Source: Clostridiales bacterium mt11
Lineage (GTDB): Bacteria; Bacillota; Clostridia; Tissierellales; Tepidimicrobiaceae
DNA length: 64,000 nt
Direction: 5' to 3'
Assembly (NCBI GenBank): GCA_001282665.1
Contig: LN874948.1
Coordinates: 566,213 to 630,212, forward strand
Below are positions 49,631 to 59,492 of this stretch, one piece after another. The position numbers and the translations under genes are program-made. The notes below the pieces were generated by a model. It did not search any database. It saw only the letters and a list, made by a program, of their open reading frames with translations, and was not told the DNA's origin. Position 1 is the stretch's first letter; every line of letters begins with the position of its first letter.

Positions 49631-51082
49631 TTATCTTCTACTGTAATTTGGAGCTTCTTTTGTAATATTGATATCGTGAGGATGGTTTTCTACTAAGGAG
49701 GCACTAGTTATTTTAATAAACTTTGATTTTTCATGTAATGCTATAATATCCTCTGCCCCTACATATCCCATTCCAGATCTTAAACCTCCAAGAAGCTGAT
49801 ATACTACGTCTCCTAATGGTCCTCTATATGGAACTCTTCCTTCTACACCTTCAGGAACTAACTTTTTAGTATCCTCTTGGAAGTATCTATCTCTACTTCC
49901 AGCTTGCATAGCTCCCATAGAGCCCATTCCTCTATATACTTTGAATCTTCTGCCTTCATATAATTCTTCTTCTCCTGGACTTTCGTTGGTACCTGCAAAT
50001 AATGATCCTATCATAACTACATTGGCTCCAGCTGCTATTGCCTTGGTAATATCTCCAGAGTATTTAATTCCCCCATCAGCAATTACTGGTATATCATATT
50101 CTTTTGCAGCTTCAGCACAATTCATAATAGCGGTAATCTGAGGTACTCCAATACCAGTAACAACCCTTGTAGTACATATGGAGCCTGGTCCTATACCAAC
50201 TTTAACCGCATCAGCACCAGCCTTAATTAAAGCTACAGTAGCTTCAGCTGTTGCTACGTTTCCAGCTATTACTTGTAATTTTGGATATTCAAGTTTTATC
50301 CTTTTAACAGCTTCAAGTACACCTTTAGAATGACCATGAGCCGTATCTACTACAATTACATCTACTTTTGCCTTAACTAATGCATCTATTCTCTCCATCA
50401 TATCTTGAGTAACACCTACTGCTGCTCCTGCTAATAGTCGCCCCGCCTCATCTTTTGCAGAGTTTGGATATTTAATGGACTTTTCAATATCCTTTATGGT
50501 AATAAGACCTGATAATTTATATTCTTCATCTACTAATGGCAATTTTTCTATCTTATATTTTTTCATCGTTTCTAATGCTTCATCCATGGTAATATCTCTT
50601 TTTGCAGTAACTAAGTTTTCCTTAGTCATTACATCATCAATTTTTTTAGTAGTATCCGTTTCAAATCTAATATCCCTATTAGTGATAATTCCAACTAATT
50701 TACCAGTTTCCTCTACAATTGGTACTCCTGATATATGGTATCTTTCCATTAGTTCCAATGCATCGGATACATTATGATCTCTTGAAAGATAAAATGGATC
50801 TGTAATTATACCGTGTTCAGACCTCTTAACTTTATCCACTTCTAAGGCTTGTTGTTCTATACTCATATTTTTATGGATTATTCCTACTCCGCCTTCTCTA
50901 GCCATTGCTATAGCCATTTTAGATTCAGTTACCGTATCCATACCAGCACTCATCAATGGAATATTTAATTTTATATTTCTTGTTAAATAAGTATTTATTT
51001 TAACTTCCTTTGGTAAAACTTCTGATTTACCAGGTACTAATAACACATCATCAAATGTTAATCCTTCACCAATAAATTCCAA
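49631..51082 (-). CDS. guaB: IMP dehydrogenase
   Basis: The 483-residue enzyme oxidises IMP to XMP with NAD, the rate-limiting step of guanine nucleotide synthesis. It begins with LTFDDVLLVPGKSEVLPKEV and has two CBS domains (about 95-205), DTAHGHSKGV, the catalytic loop GIGPGSICTTRVVTG with the active-site cysteine, and the flap YRGMGSMGAM. TTG 51082 follows AGGAGG. It precedes guaA by 16 bases, making a guaBA operon. I looked for a purine riboswitch upstream and found none. Confidence 0.95.
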   Translation of the reverse strand: MEFIGEGLTFDDVLLVPGKSEVLPKEVKINTYLTRNIKLNIPLMSAGMDTVTESKMAIAMAREGGVGIIHKNMSIEQQALEVDKVKRSEHGIITDPFYLSRDHNVSDALELMERYHISGVPIVEETGKLVGIITNRDIRFETDTTKKIDDVMTKENLVTAKRDITMDEALETMKKYKIEKLPLVDEEYKLSGLITIKDIEKSIKYPNSAKDEAGRLLAGAAVGVTQDMMERIDALVKAKVDVIVVDTAHGHSKGVLEAVKRIKLEYPKLQVIAGNVATAEATVALIKAGADAVKVGIGPGSICTTRVVTGIGVPQITAIMNCAEAAKEYDIPVIADGGIKYSGDITKAIAAGANVVMIGSLFAGTNESPGEEELYEGRRFKVYRGMGSMGAMQAGSRDRYFQEDTKKLVPEGVEGRVPYRGPLGDVVYQLLGGLRSGMGYVGAEDIIALHEKSKFIKITSASLVENHPHDINITKEAPNYSRR

Positions 51083-51437
51083 CTATAATTCCTCCTTTTG
51101 TTTTATTATTATTTAGTATACCACAATTATTAAAAAACCTTCTTAAAAACAGGTATATTATATATACTCGGGTTTAATATTTTCTTTCTAACTTAGCAGA
51201 AATTATCTACTATGTCAAGGATTTTATTTTTGAAACGTTGTTATCTCGTATTAATGTGAGAAAATATATTTCATCTAATGCTAATAAAATTTTCATAGAG
51301 GACAAGTTGGATACCAAAATTACTAAATATACTCCATATCAATATAATTTTGCCCATTCTAAATCCAATTTATTATTAATTATGTATCAAAAAATCCTTA
51401 GGATAATATTCCATAACTCAAAAGGCACATCGATATC
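51083..51437. other. guaBA upstream region
   Basis: No gene is supported; a short plus-strand ORF here lacks a ribosome binding site. A TTGACA (51222-51217 on the minus strand) and a TATACT nearer the gene (about 51122-51117) are promoter parts. The AGTATA at 51117-51122 lies about 35 bases from the start codon. No purine-type aptamer signature. Confidence 0.4.
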
Positions 51438-54400
51438 TTAAATATCAAATAGATATCTTATTTCGTCTTCAGTAAGTTTAGATACGAGTGTTTCTCCCTC
51501 TGTAATAATCTTATCTATCATCTCTTTTTTAGCTTCTTGTAGTTCAAATATTTTTTCCTCTATAGTACCTTTAGTTATAAGCTTCAATACTTGAACAGTA
51601 TTTTTTTGTCCTATTCTATAAGCTCTATCCGTAGCTTGATCCTCAACAGCAGGATTCCACCAAGGATCAAAGTGGATAACCATATCTGCTCCAGTTAAGT
51701 TTAGTCCTGTTCCTCCTGCTTTTAGTGAAATCAAAAATACTTTACCTTTCCCTCCATTGAATTCTTCAACTAATTTACCTCTTTTCTTCACATCAGTAGA
51801 ACCATCTAAATACATATATTCAATGAAATCCTCTTTAAGTCTTTCTTTTATAATATTTAACATGCTGGTAAATTGAGAAAATATAAGTATTCTATGTCCA
51901 CTATCTAATGCATCATATAATATTTCTTCAAGGGAATCCAATTTTCCACTGCCAAACTCATAATTTTCAATAAACATTCTCGGATGACAGCAGATTTGCC
52001 TAAGCCTTGTAAGTCCAGCCAATATCTTTATCTGGCTTTTACCAAACCCTGAATTATTTATTTCTTCTTCTATTTCTCCCTTTATAGCTTTAAGATATGC
52101 CATATATATCTTCTTCTGCTCCTTAGTCAATCCTACAAGAATTTTCTGCTCTATTTTTTCTGGAAGTTCTTTAAGAACATCCTTTTTAAGCCTTCTCAAA
52201 ATAAAAGGTCTTATATGGCTATTTAAATCTTTTAGTGCTTTTTTATCTTTATTGACTATAATAGGCTTTTCATACCTATCCACAAATTTCCCATGGGACA
52301 TCAAATATCCAGGCATTATATAGTCGAATATAGACCAAAGTTCCACCAAAGAATTTTCCATAGGAGTACCCGTCAGTGCAAAATAATTTTTAGCCTTCAA
52401 TTTTTTCACCGATTTAGCATTAATAGATTTAGGATTTTTTATATGCTGAGCTTCATCTAATACACAAGTTCTAAACTTATATTTTTCATATTCCTCTATA
52501 TCATTTCTAATTAAAGGATAGGAAGTAATTATTACATCATATTTAGAGATATCTTTAATCATAGAAAGTCTTTCATTCTTGTTGCCAGATATGACTAAGG
52601 TTTTGAGCCCTGGAGCAAACTTATCAATTTCTGATTCCCAATTGTATATAACCGAAGTTGGAGCAATAACTATAGAAGGACTTTGCCCTTTTTCTATCTT
52701 TTCCGATAGCAAAAAAGCAATCACCTGTAATGTCTTTCCAAGTCCCATATCATCGGCAAGTATTCCTCCCAGCCCATAATTGGACAATGTTTTTAACCAT
52801 TTGAATCCAAATTTTTGATATTCTCGAAGTATACCTTTTAGCTCCTCTGGCACTTCATATTCCATATTTTCAGGTTCATTTATATCCTGTATAAGTTTTT
52901 TAAATCCTGCATTTTTTTTAATAAAATCTAACTCTTTTTCTTTTAAAAAGTTATCTAAATAAATAGCCCTATACTTAGGAATAGATAGGATTTCTGATTC
53001 TAAATCCCTTTCATCTATGTTTAAATAATCGAAAACTTCATTCATGTATCTAAGCTCATCATTATCTAAAGGTAAAAATGAGCCATCCTTCAATCTATAA
53101 TATTTTTTCTTTTCTTCCATTGCTCTAAATACATCTATCAATTCACTTCTATTTATTCCATCTATTTCAAAATCAAATTCCAACATATCTAAACTATTAC
53201 TAAAATTTATACCTCCTGAAAAATAGGAGGAATCTCTAAGGGTTATATTGGTAAAGCTTTCAGAATAGTATATCTCACACAACTCTTGAAGTTTAGGAAT
53301 AGTTTCATATATGAGGTCGTATATCTTCCCTTCATCATCTACATATATCTCTCCATCTCGAACTTTAAAAGCACTTTCTTCAAAGCATTTCAAAATAGAA
53401 CTTTCATTTTCTATATCTCTAAGGAGTATTTTTCTGCCTTTACCTTTATTATTTTCTTTAGAACTAAATGGATTTATGGATATATCTCCATATATAAAAT
53501 TCACTTTCCCTATTATTTTATCTCCTTCTTTATCAAAGTATATTTCTGCTTTGAATTCTGGATTATATATTGCATCTTGAACCTTTTCATCTATTTTAAG
53601 ATTTACAATATTTTTTATATTGGGTATCACCTCTGATATAAAAGCTTCTGTATAATCTTCAGGTATTTTCATAAGCCCATTATGCTCGGACATTATTGTA
53701 TTATAGATAGGTGCTAGTTTTTTTGCTTGTTCCACTGAAGGATGATATATTTTCCCTTTATAAAAAAAGTAATCTCCATCTTCTGTAAGGGATCTCAAAC
53801 TATGGTCAAAACCCATTTCTACTACTAAGCCCTTATTTTCTGCTTTTAACAACATATCTAATGGGAGATCTTCTTCTAATATACTTATGTATTCATATTT
53901 TTCATCTATTATAGTAGCATTAAAACTTTTATATTTCATCATCTCAAAAAATCTTTTTAAGGATTCTGATGTTAATTGAATCCTTTTATCCTTAAATATA
54001 GTTTCTCCATAATCAACTTTATGATTTTCATATAATAATTTCAAAAAATTCATTATCTCTTTATCTTCATCTTTGAATACATGTTTATTGGGATAAAAAA
54101 CAAATCCCTTTCCATACTTTATTTCTTCACCATTTTCTAAGCTCTCAAAAAAGTTCTTTATATTCTTAACTACATAAAGCTTATCTTCTCCAATTCTAAG
54201 ACTTAAAAAAGAGCTATTATCTATTCCATCATATTTATTGTATTTAAATTCATAATTATATTCTATATTTAAAGGCACAGCTTCTCTTTCACTATGGTCC
54301 CTATAGTAGTCAATAATACTTTTGACCCTTTCTTTTTCTAAACTTTCATCGGAATATTCTCCTAAAACATTCTTAAGTTTTGAATTATCTATATAGGTAA

Positions 54401-54665
54401 GAAGAGCTACGATATGCTTACAATCTCCAGGATGTTTTTCATATGCAGGACATGTACAATGAGTTAAAATCAACTTCCCCTTTTCTGAAAACTCAACATA
54501 GGCTTTATAGTCCTTGCTGCCTTTCACTATAGCTTCAACATAATTAAGTTTTCTAATGTATTTTACATTTGAAACCCTTCCCATTCGATAGTACTGAAGC
54601 CCTCTAAAATAGGATTCAGTATTTTCTGCTCTATTTAACAAAAGTTTATCATCTATTTGTAGCAT
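51438..54665 (-). CDS. SNF2-family helicase with SWIM zinc finger
   Basis: The product is 1075 residues from ATG 54665 after GAGGTGG. The N-terminus carries a SWIM zinc finger (CTCPAYEKHPGDCKHIVALL, about residues 80-100), then a long SNF2-associated region (SNF2_assoc type). The helicase core follows: ILADDMGLGKTLQVIAFLL (motif I), APTSVIYNW (Ia), CVLDEAQHIKN (II), FALTGTPMEN (III), and in the second half LIFSQFTSMLNII, LISLKAGGTGLNLTGADMVI, DPWWNPAVEDQATDRAYRIGQ (motifs IV-VI). Such bacterial SWI2/SNF2 proteins act in chromosome and transcription processing. Single gene; no partner next to it. Confidence 0.93.
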   Translation of the reverse strand: MLQIDDKLLLNRAENTESYFRGLQYYRMGRVSNVKYIRKLNYVEAIVKGSKDYKAYVEFSEKGKLILTHCTCPAYEKHPGDCKHIVALLTYIDNSKLKNVLGEYSDESLEKERVKSIIDYYRDHSEREAVPLNIEYNYEFKYNKYDGIDNSSFLSLRIGEDKLYVVKNIKNFFESLENGEEIKYGKGFVFYPNKHVFKDEDKEIMNFLKLLYENHKVDYGETIFKDKRIQLTSESLKRFFEMMKYKSFNATIIDEKYEYISILEEDLPLDMLLKAENKGLVVEMGFDHSLRSLTEDGDYFFYKGKIYHPSVEQAKKLAPIYNTIMSEHNGLMKIPEDYTEAFISEVIPNIKNIVNLKIDEKVQDAIYNPEFKAEIYFDKEGDKIIGKVNFIYGDISINPFSSKENNKGKGRKILLRDIENESSILKCFEESAFKVRDGEIYVDDEGKIYDLIYETIPKLQELCEIYYSESFTNITLRDSSYFSGGINFSNSLDMLEFDFEIDGINRSELIDVFRAMEEKKKYYRLKDGSFLPLDNDELRYMNEVFDYLNIDERDLESEILSIPKYRAIYLDNFLKEKELDFIKKNAGFKKLIQDINEPENMEYEVPEELKGILREYQKFGFKWLKTLSNYGLGGILADDMGLGKTLQVIAFLLSEKIEKGQSPSIVIAPTSVIYNWESEIDKFAPGLKTLVISGNKNERLSMIKDISKYDVIITSYPLIRNDIEEYEKYKFRTCVLDEAQHIKNPKSINAKSVKKLKAKNYFALTGTPMENSLVELWSIFDYIMPGYLMSHGKFVDRYEKPIIVNKDKKALKDLNSHIRPFILRRLKKDVLKELPEKIEQKILVGLTKEQKKIYMAYLKAIKGEIEEEINNSGFGKSQIKILAGLTRLRQICCHPRMFIENYEFGSGKLDSLEEILYDALDSGHRILIFSQFTSMLNIIKERLKEDFIEYMYLDGSTDVKKRGKLVEEFNGGKGKVFLISLKAGGTGLNLTGADMVIHFDPWWNPAVEDQATDRAYRIGQKNTVQVLKLITKGTIEEKIFELQEAKKEMIDKIITEGETLVSKLTEDEIRYLFDI

Positions 54666-54849
54666 ATTCCACCTCAAAAATGAAAAATTTTATTTCCTTA
54701 TAATTATTGACAAATATATACTATATTAATTATATCACAGCTCATACTTATTTTAAAAATAATAAAATGATACAATTATAATAGTATTAGAGATGGAAAT
54801 AACCCATTAGATATATTCTATACCAAAGTCGTGCATCCCTATAATAGAA

Positions 54850-54888
54850 ACAATAAAAAATTGGACATCAAGCTTAAAACTTGATGCC
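54850..54888 (-). terminator. Terminator of the microcompartment operon
   Basis: GCATCAAG with CTTGATGT around TTTTAAG on the minus strand (54888-54866), followed by AATTTTTTATTG. It lies about 85 bases after the pduU/eutS stop codon. The remaining 54666-54972 shows no gene. Confidence 0.8.
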
Positions 54889-54972
54889 ATTTATTTTACT
54901 AATTTTAGTATTTAATCATAGTTTTCAATTGCACATTTTTATCTATTAAAGAAAGGTTATGCCTACAGTTTT

Positions 54973-55323
54973 TTAAGTTCTCGTTATAATGGTAGGTGTA
55001 AATAAAAGAACATCGCTCATCATATTTAAAGCTTGTGTTAAAGCAGATTCTACACTTGAAGTATCTCCTATTATTATAAGAGAACCTCTAAATCTATCTA
55101 AAAGTCCTATTTCTACATCTGAAGATTTAGTAGAAATATCAGCAGCGATTATGACTCCATCGCTGGGAGTTATATTTAATATGCCTATAGCATCGCACTT
55201 TTTACCATCGAGTTTAAGCTTTTTATATATATCTTCTTGGGGATTGGATATTAAGTGTGCTAATGTGATTTGCTTCCCGGGAACATATTCATGTACTACT
55301 CTTTGATTTTCTTCTTTCCCCAT
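54973..55323 (-). CDS. Microcompartment shell protein PduU/EutS
   Basis: The 116-residue protein, ATG 55323, starts with EENQRVVHEYVPGKQITLAH, the N-terminal beta-barrel strand of circularly permuted BMC proteins of the PduU/EutS type, and has LDRFRGSLIIIGDTSSVESA as the core. It forms hexagonal tiles in the shell facets. Length matches the family (about 116). Last gene of the operon, after pduT. Whether it should be called PduU or EutS depends on the catalytic core; the diol dehydratase reactivase in this locus favours PduU. Confidence 0.88.
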   Translation of the reverse strand: MGKEENQRVVHEYVPGKQITLAHLISNPQEDIYKKLKLDGKKCDAIGILNITPSDGVIIAADISTKSSDVEIGLLDRFRGSLIIIGDTSSVESALTQALNMMSDVLLFTPTIITRT

Positions 55324-55357
55324 ATAATATACCAACCTTTCTTTATAGTAAATAAAA

Positions 55358-55903
55358 TTATATACTATCTATTAATCTATGGTCTGGATTAGATAACAAG
55401 ACGCTTTCTATTATCTTTTCATGTTCTACATCATAATATTTTGCAGACTGTATAGCATTTCTTACGGAAGAGACATTTCCTGCAAATATCAATAATCCCT
55501 TACCGCCTATACCATTTGCCAATTTAAGCGTTATCAATTCTACATTTGCTGAATCACATATAACATCTGCTAATACTATAGATGCAATAGAATTTCTCGT
55601 CTCTATTATCCCTAATGCTTCAATATCGTCAGGTTTCCTTTTTTCTTTTAATGCACAAAATACCTGCTCACTTAAATTATTTACTGCATCGCTATAGAGT
55701 ATGGATTTTCCTCCTATTGTTCTGGATACTTCCAATGCAAAACTTATGGATTGGACTGTACCTTCAATTATTATAAGATATTTCCCAGGACAAATAGGCC
55801 TACCCGTTATTAATACTATTCTTGTTTCCTTGAGAATAATATCAAGTATTTCCATACCTTTGGAAATACTTGATGTCTCTATTAAACCTAAAGTCTTCTT
55901 CAA
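55358..55903 (-). CDS. pduT: Microcompartment shell protein PduT (tandem BMC)
   Basis: The 181-residue protein has two BMC domains: LGLIETSSISKGMEILDIIL onward (about 5-85) and ALGIIETRNSIASIVLADVI onward (about 96-170). Cys38 in GRPICPGKY sits at the same place as the cysteine that binds the [4Fe-4S] cluster at the trimer centre of PduT (family knowledge), so it may be electron-conducting or a cluster pore. It forms pseudohexameric trimers in the shell. Ends 22 bases before pduU/eutS. Confidence 0.88.
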   Translation of the reverse strand: MKKTLGLIETSSISKGMEILDIILKETRIVLITGRPICPGKYLIIIEGTVQSISFALEVSRTIGGKSILYSDAVNNLSEQVFCALKEKRKPDDIEALGIIETRNSIASIVLADVICDSANVELITLKLANGIGGKGLLIFAGNVSSVRNAIQSAKYYDVEHEKIIESVLLSNPDHRLIDSI

Positions 55904-55932
55904 GTTTATCCCTTCTTTAAATAAAAAATATA

Positions 55933-56778
55933 TTAAAATAATGCAAATATTAGAGTGCTACATAGGAATATTGTAGTCGCAGGTGGATCTATATGTGAGT
56001 CACAGTTGGTATTAAATATACTACCTGCTAATTCTCCAACTATACTTGCCAACACAGCAAAAGCAGTAGCAATCCAAATGTTGCCCGTTGCTATAGCCGC
56101 ATATCCTGCAACCATGGTGATATGGTGAGTAGTAGGAACTCCAAATCCCATCTGTGCAAATATCAATAGTGCTGCACTAATGCAGAAACCCAATACATTT
56201 ATTTGAGTTAAGATGACTAAATATGATATTACGAATCCTAATCCAGCTCCAAGAACTATATCAAAGAACAATGTTTTGCCATCAACTAATATTTCCTTTT
56301 CTTTGCCATTTGCATCTTGCTTTTCTCCAAATATACCAGTTTGTCCAAATACAACTCTTGTTAATACTCCTAATACGAATACCGTTAAACCTGGAGTATC
56401 CAATTTTAAATTCATTGAAACAAATAAGTGGTTTAATAGGTATCCCAATATACCAAATATCCCGCCAACTATTAATACCATAGGATCTCCAAATTTATTT
56501 AGAGATGTCACTATATCTGCCCCATTTTCCAAATAATCTTTCTTATTTGCAGCATAAGCAGCAGCGGCTACTCCACCTACAAACGCAACATGAGGTCCAA
56601 ATAGACTACCAAATGTAACATCATTTAATATGGTTGGAGCACCTCCACTAGCTAAAACAGCTATGCCTATCAATCCTATAAATCCTGTAAAGATAAAAGC
56701 TGGAAGTCCTCCTATAGCTGCTCCAAATATCCTTCCACCAAATGCACTAAGAATTGCCTGTAAACCCACTATCCTCAT
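55933..56778 (-). CDS. Polytopic membrane protein of the microcompartment operon, unknown
   Basis: The 281-residue protein has about eight membrane segments (GGLPAFIFTGFIGLIGIAVL, GPHVAFVGGVAAAAYAANK, VLIVGGIFGILGYLLNHLF, VLGAGLGFVISYLVILTQI, CISAALLIFAQMGFGVPTTH, TMVAGYAAIATGNIWIATAF and others). Motifs: GGAPTILNDVTFGSLFGPH near the N-terminus and a late TNCDSHIDPPATTIF. I do not recognise a named family. In the operon it stands between the aldehyde dehydrogenase and the tandem shell protein, 19 bases after pduP, so it is likely a transporter for a substrate, product or cofactor of the pathway (inference). Confidence 0.7.
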   Translation of the reverse strand: MRIVGLQAILSAFGGRIFGAAIGGLPAFIFTGFIGLIGIAVLASGGAPTILNDVTFGSLFGPHVAFVGGVAAAAYAANKKDYLENGADIVTSLNKFGDPMVLIVGGIFGILGYLLNHLFVSMNLKLDTPGLTVFVLGVLTRVVFGQTGIFGEKQDANGKEKEILVDGKTLFFDIVLGAGLGFVISYLVILTQINVLGFCISAALLIFAQMGFGVPTTHHITMVAGYAAIATGNIWIATAFAVLASIVGELAGSIFNTNCDSHIDPPATTIFLCSTLIFALF

Positions 56779-56796
56779 CTCCTATTCATTTTGTGT

Positions 56797-58206
56797 TTAC
56801 TTGATTGAAAAACTACCTACTAATGAACATCTTCTCTTTCTAGCAAAACTTCTAGCAGAAGTCAATCCTTCTCCTGTTGGTCCAGCTATAGTGAAAGTCG
56901 GATACCCTTCCCCACCAAATCCTAAACCAGCAAAAGATGGTGCATTTTTTACAAAGATAGTAGTTTCTATCTCCCTAGCAAATCTGGATAGATTGTCCAC
57001 ATTCTTAGAATGCATTATAGCTGTATGTCTATTGCCTTGCTCTACTTCAACAGCAAGCTCTATTGCCTCATCTATATCTTTAACTCTAACTATAGGTAAT
57101 ATAGGCATCATAAGCTCAGTTACTACAAATGGATGATCCTTTTCCGTTTCGACTATTATAACTCTTATATCATCTTTACATTCTATACCTATAGCTTTAA
57201 GTATAACTCTTGCATCTTTTCCTACAAACTTTCTATTTATCCTACCACTTTCGTCCATTACCATACTAACCAATTTAGCTATTTTTTCTTCATCTTTTAA
57301 ATGGTAGACACTATTTTTATTCATTGAAAATATTAAATAATCTGCTACACTATCAACTACTATGACTTCTTTTTCTGCAATACATGGTAAATTATTGTCG
57401 AAACTACAACCTGCAATTATGTCTCTAGCCGCTTTTTCAATATCAGCAGTTTCATCTACTACTACTGGTGGATTTCCAGCACCAGCTCCTATGGCTTTTT
57501 TACCTTGAGATAATGCAGACTTAACAACCCCTGGTCCTCCTGTAGCTACTATCATCTTTATTTTTTCATGTTTCATCATGATTTCAGCATTTTTTATACT
57601 TGGATTGCTAACTGTAACTACAAGATTCTTAGGTCCACCAGCCTTTTCTATTGCTTTATTTATCAGTTCAACGGTTTTCATGGATATATTTTTAGCACCT
57701 GGATGTGGACTAAATACTACTGAATTACCTGCTGCTATCATTCCTATTGAATTACAGATTACAGTTTCAGATGGATTGGTTGAAGGTGCTATGGCTCCTA
57801 TTACTCCGTATGGAGACAATTCTACAAGGGTAAGTCCATTATCTCCTGTCATTACTTCTGATTTTAAGTCTTCTACACCTGGTGTTCTCTCTATAACAAG
57901 CTTATTTTTCTTAAGCTTATCTTCGTATCTTCCCATACCTGTATCTTCTACACCTAATCTTGCTAACAGTTCAACTTCTTTCATTAGCTCTTCTCTGATG
58001 CTTTCTATAATTCTTCTTCTATCTTCAAGATTATAGTTTTTAAAGAAATCCTTTTGAGCTATATAAGCTTTTTCTACAGCTTCATTCATATCATCAAATA
58101 TGCCGTTTTTGTTTTCTTCTTTATAATAAGAAGGGGTTTCCTTTCCCTTTAACTGTTCTACTACTAAATTCACTATCTGTTCTACAGATTTACTATCTAA
58201 TTCCAT
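56797..58206 (-). CDS. pduP: CoA-acylating propionaldehyde dehydrogenase (PduP/EutE)
   Basis: The 469-residue enzyme oxidises propionaldehyde to propionyl-CoA inside the microcompartment. The N-terminal MELDSKSVEQIVNLVVEQLK is an amphipathic encapsulation helix, followed by a linker. The catalytic cysteine lies in DNNLPCIAEKE at position 275; the APSTNPSETVICNSI and GGPGVVKSALSQGKKAIGAG segments fit the CoA/NAD site. The start overlaps the end of pduO by ten bases. The TFTIAGPTGEGLTSARSF motif near the C-terminus is conserved in this family. Confidence 0.93.
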   Translation of the reverse strand: MELDSKSVEQIVNLVVEQLKGKETPSYYKEENKNGIFDDMNEAVEKAYIAQKDFFKNYNLEDRRRIIESIREELMKEVELLARLGVEDTGMGRYEDKLKKNKLVIERTPGVEDLKSEVMTGDNGLTLVELSPYGVIGAIAPSTNPSETVICNSIGMIAAGNSVVFSPHPGAKNISMKTVELINKAIEKAGGPKNLVVTVSNPSIKNAEIMMKHEKIKMIVATGGPGVVKSALSQGKKAIGAGAGNPPVVVDETADIEKAARDIIAGCSFDNNLPCIAEKEVIVVDSVADYLIFSMNKNSVYHLKDEEKIAKLVSMVMDESGRINRKFVGKDARVILKAIGIECKDDIRVIIVETEKDHPFVVTELMMPILPIVRVKDIDEAIELAVEVEQGNRHTAIMHSKNVDNLSRFAREIETTIFVKNAPSFAGLGFGGEGYPTFTIAGPTGEGLTSARSFARKRRCSLVGSFSIK

Positions 58207-59204
58207 ATACCATTATCTCCTTCCATTTCAAAAGTTTTTAGAGCATATAGAGAAACTTCCGTATCTTCTTCAACAGTACCTCCGCTTACACCTAATGCTC
58301 CAATTACTTTTCCAGCTATCTCAAGTGGATACCCACCTCCAAAGGGAACTATTCTCCCCTTGTTAGTCCACTGAATTCCATATAAAGCACTATCTTCTTT
58401 AACTATATTTGCAACTTCATTTGTAGGCATTTTCAATGCTAACGCTGTATAAGCTTTATTCATGGATATATCTATACTAGCTAATAATGAGTCTTCCATC
58501 CTATGAAGCAATATTAAATTGCCTCCTTGGTCAAGTATCGAAACCACTATGGGAACTCCTATTTCTTTTCCCTTTTTTTCCGCTGCTTCAGCTATTTTCT
58601 TTGCAACTGCTAAATTTAAAATCAATTCATTGGATGAATGTCCCAGTTTTTCTAGAACTTTTTCCTTTACTTCTTGTATAAACAAGTATCTTTCTTCTGC
58701 TCTAGCCATTATAAACAAAACATCTGAAAGTCTATTCAAATATCTTGTTAATACTTCGTCAATATTGGTTTCTCTGCTTAAAGCTATTACTAATCTTTCT
58801 GTTCTCCTCACTACGGTTCTAGCCACATGTAATGCAGAAGATGATGTGTTTTCCCCAGGTATTATAAAGCTTGTTTGACGACCTACTAGAGCTTCATATT
58901 TATCTATAATACTTTCTAAATAATCTACATCGGATTGGGAAATCCTGTCATCTAGTTTCTCTCTTCCATTATCATCACTCGCAAGTTGAGCTCCTAAAAC
59001 AAATAATCTCTTTTGTATATTTTTCAATTCTTTTTTTATATCTTCATTTGATATAACGGAATATGCTAATCCTATAATAGAGTTTGATTCATCTATGGTT
59101 CCATAACAATCTACTCTCAAACTATCTTTGTCTATTTTACTTCCTCCAAACAGCCTAGTTTCTCCTTTATCTCCAGTTCTAGTGTATATACTCAAATCAG
59201 CCAC
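58197..59204 (-). CDS. pduO: Cob(I)alamin adenosyltransferase PduO, two-domain
   Basis: The 335-residue protein has an N-terminal PduO-type ATP:corrinoid adenosyltransferase (IYTRTGDKGETRLFGGSKI, CYGTIDESNSIIGLAY, GRQTSFIIPGENTSSSALHV, VVRRTERLVIALSRE and YLNRLSDVLFIMAR) covering residues 1-180. It is fused to a C-terminal HbpS/DUF336-like domain (LAVAKKIAEAAEKKGKEIGV to VPFGGGYPLEIAGKVIGALG). It makes coenzyme B12 for the diol dehydratase. The C-terminal domain may bind haem or corrinoid. Six bases after pduN's stop. Confidence 0.92.
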   Translation of the reverse strand: MADLSIYTRTGDKGETRLFGGSKIDKDSLRVDCYGTIDESNSIIGLAYSVISNEDIKKELKNIQKRLFVLGAQLASDDNGREKLDDRISQSDVDYLESIIDKYEALVGRQTSFIIPGENTSSSALHVARTVVRRTERLVIALSRETNIDEVLTRYLNRLSDVLFIMARAEERYLFIQEVKEKVLEKLGHSSNELILNLAVAKKIAEAAEKKGKEIGVPIVVSILDQGGNLILLHRMEDSLLASIDISMNKAYTALALKMPTNEVANIVKEDSALYGIQWTNKGRIVPFGGGYPLEIAGKVIGALGVSGGTVEEDTEVSLYALKTFEMEGDNGIWN

Positions 59205-59209
59205 ATCCT

Positions 59210-59479
59210 TTACTGATTAACTTCAATATTATCTACTATAGCTACTATTGACCTATCAATTGGCGCTTTCAAGTCTTCAAATACTTGTCTTGCGGAACTC
59301 CCTGTAGCTACAAGTACAATTTCTCCTGTACCTGCCCCTACAGAATCTATTGCTACTTCACAATTGCCTATTGGATTATATTTTGTATCTAAGGGTTGTA
59401 CTATTAGAAGCTTCTTACCCACAAGGCTTTCATCTTTAGTAGTAGCTATAACTACTCCTATTACTTTGCCTACATACAT
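59210..59479 (-). CDS. pduN: Microcompartment vertex protein (PduN/EutN)
   Basis: The 89-residue protein of the EutN/CcmL family forms pentamers that cap the shell vertices. It starts YVGKVIGVVIATTKDESLVG, with KLLIVQPLD and VGAGTGEIVLVATGSSARQ as signature. Order and length are normal for PduN. It follows the flavoprotein gene by 13 bases. Confidence 0.93.
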   Translation of the reverse strand: MYVGKVIGVVIATTKDESLVGKKLLIVQPLDTKYNPIGNCEVAIDSVGAGTGEIVLVATGSSARQVFEDLKAPIDRSIVAIVDNIEVNQ

Positions 59480-59492
59480 TTAAAAACCGCCT

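Noticed and set aside
51083..51240. Possible purine riboswitch upstream of guaB
   Set aside because: The conserved purine-aptamer junction sequences are not present and no leader terminator is visible.
51238..51441. Plus-strand ORF of 67 codons between guaB and the SNF2 gene
   Set aside because: TTG start without a ribosome binding site, no recognisable sequence, overlaps the end of the SNF2 gene on the other strand.
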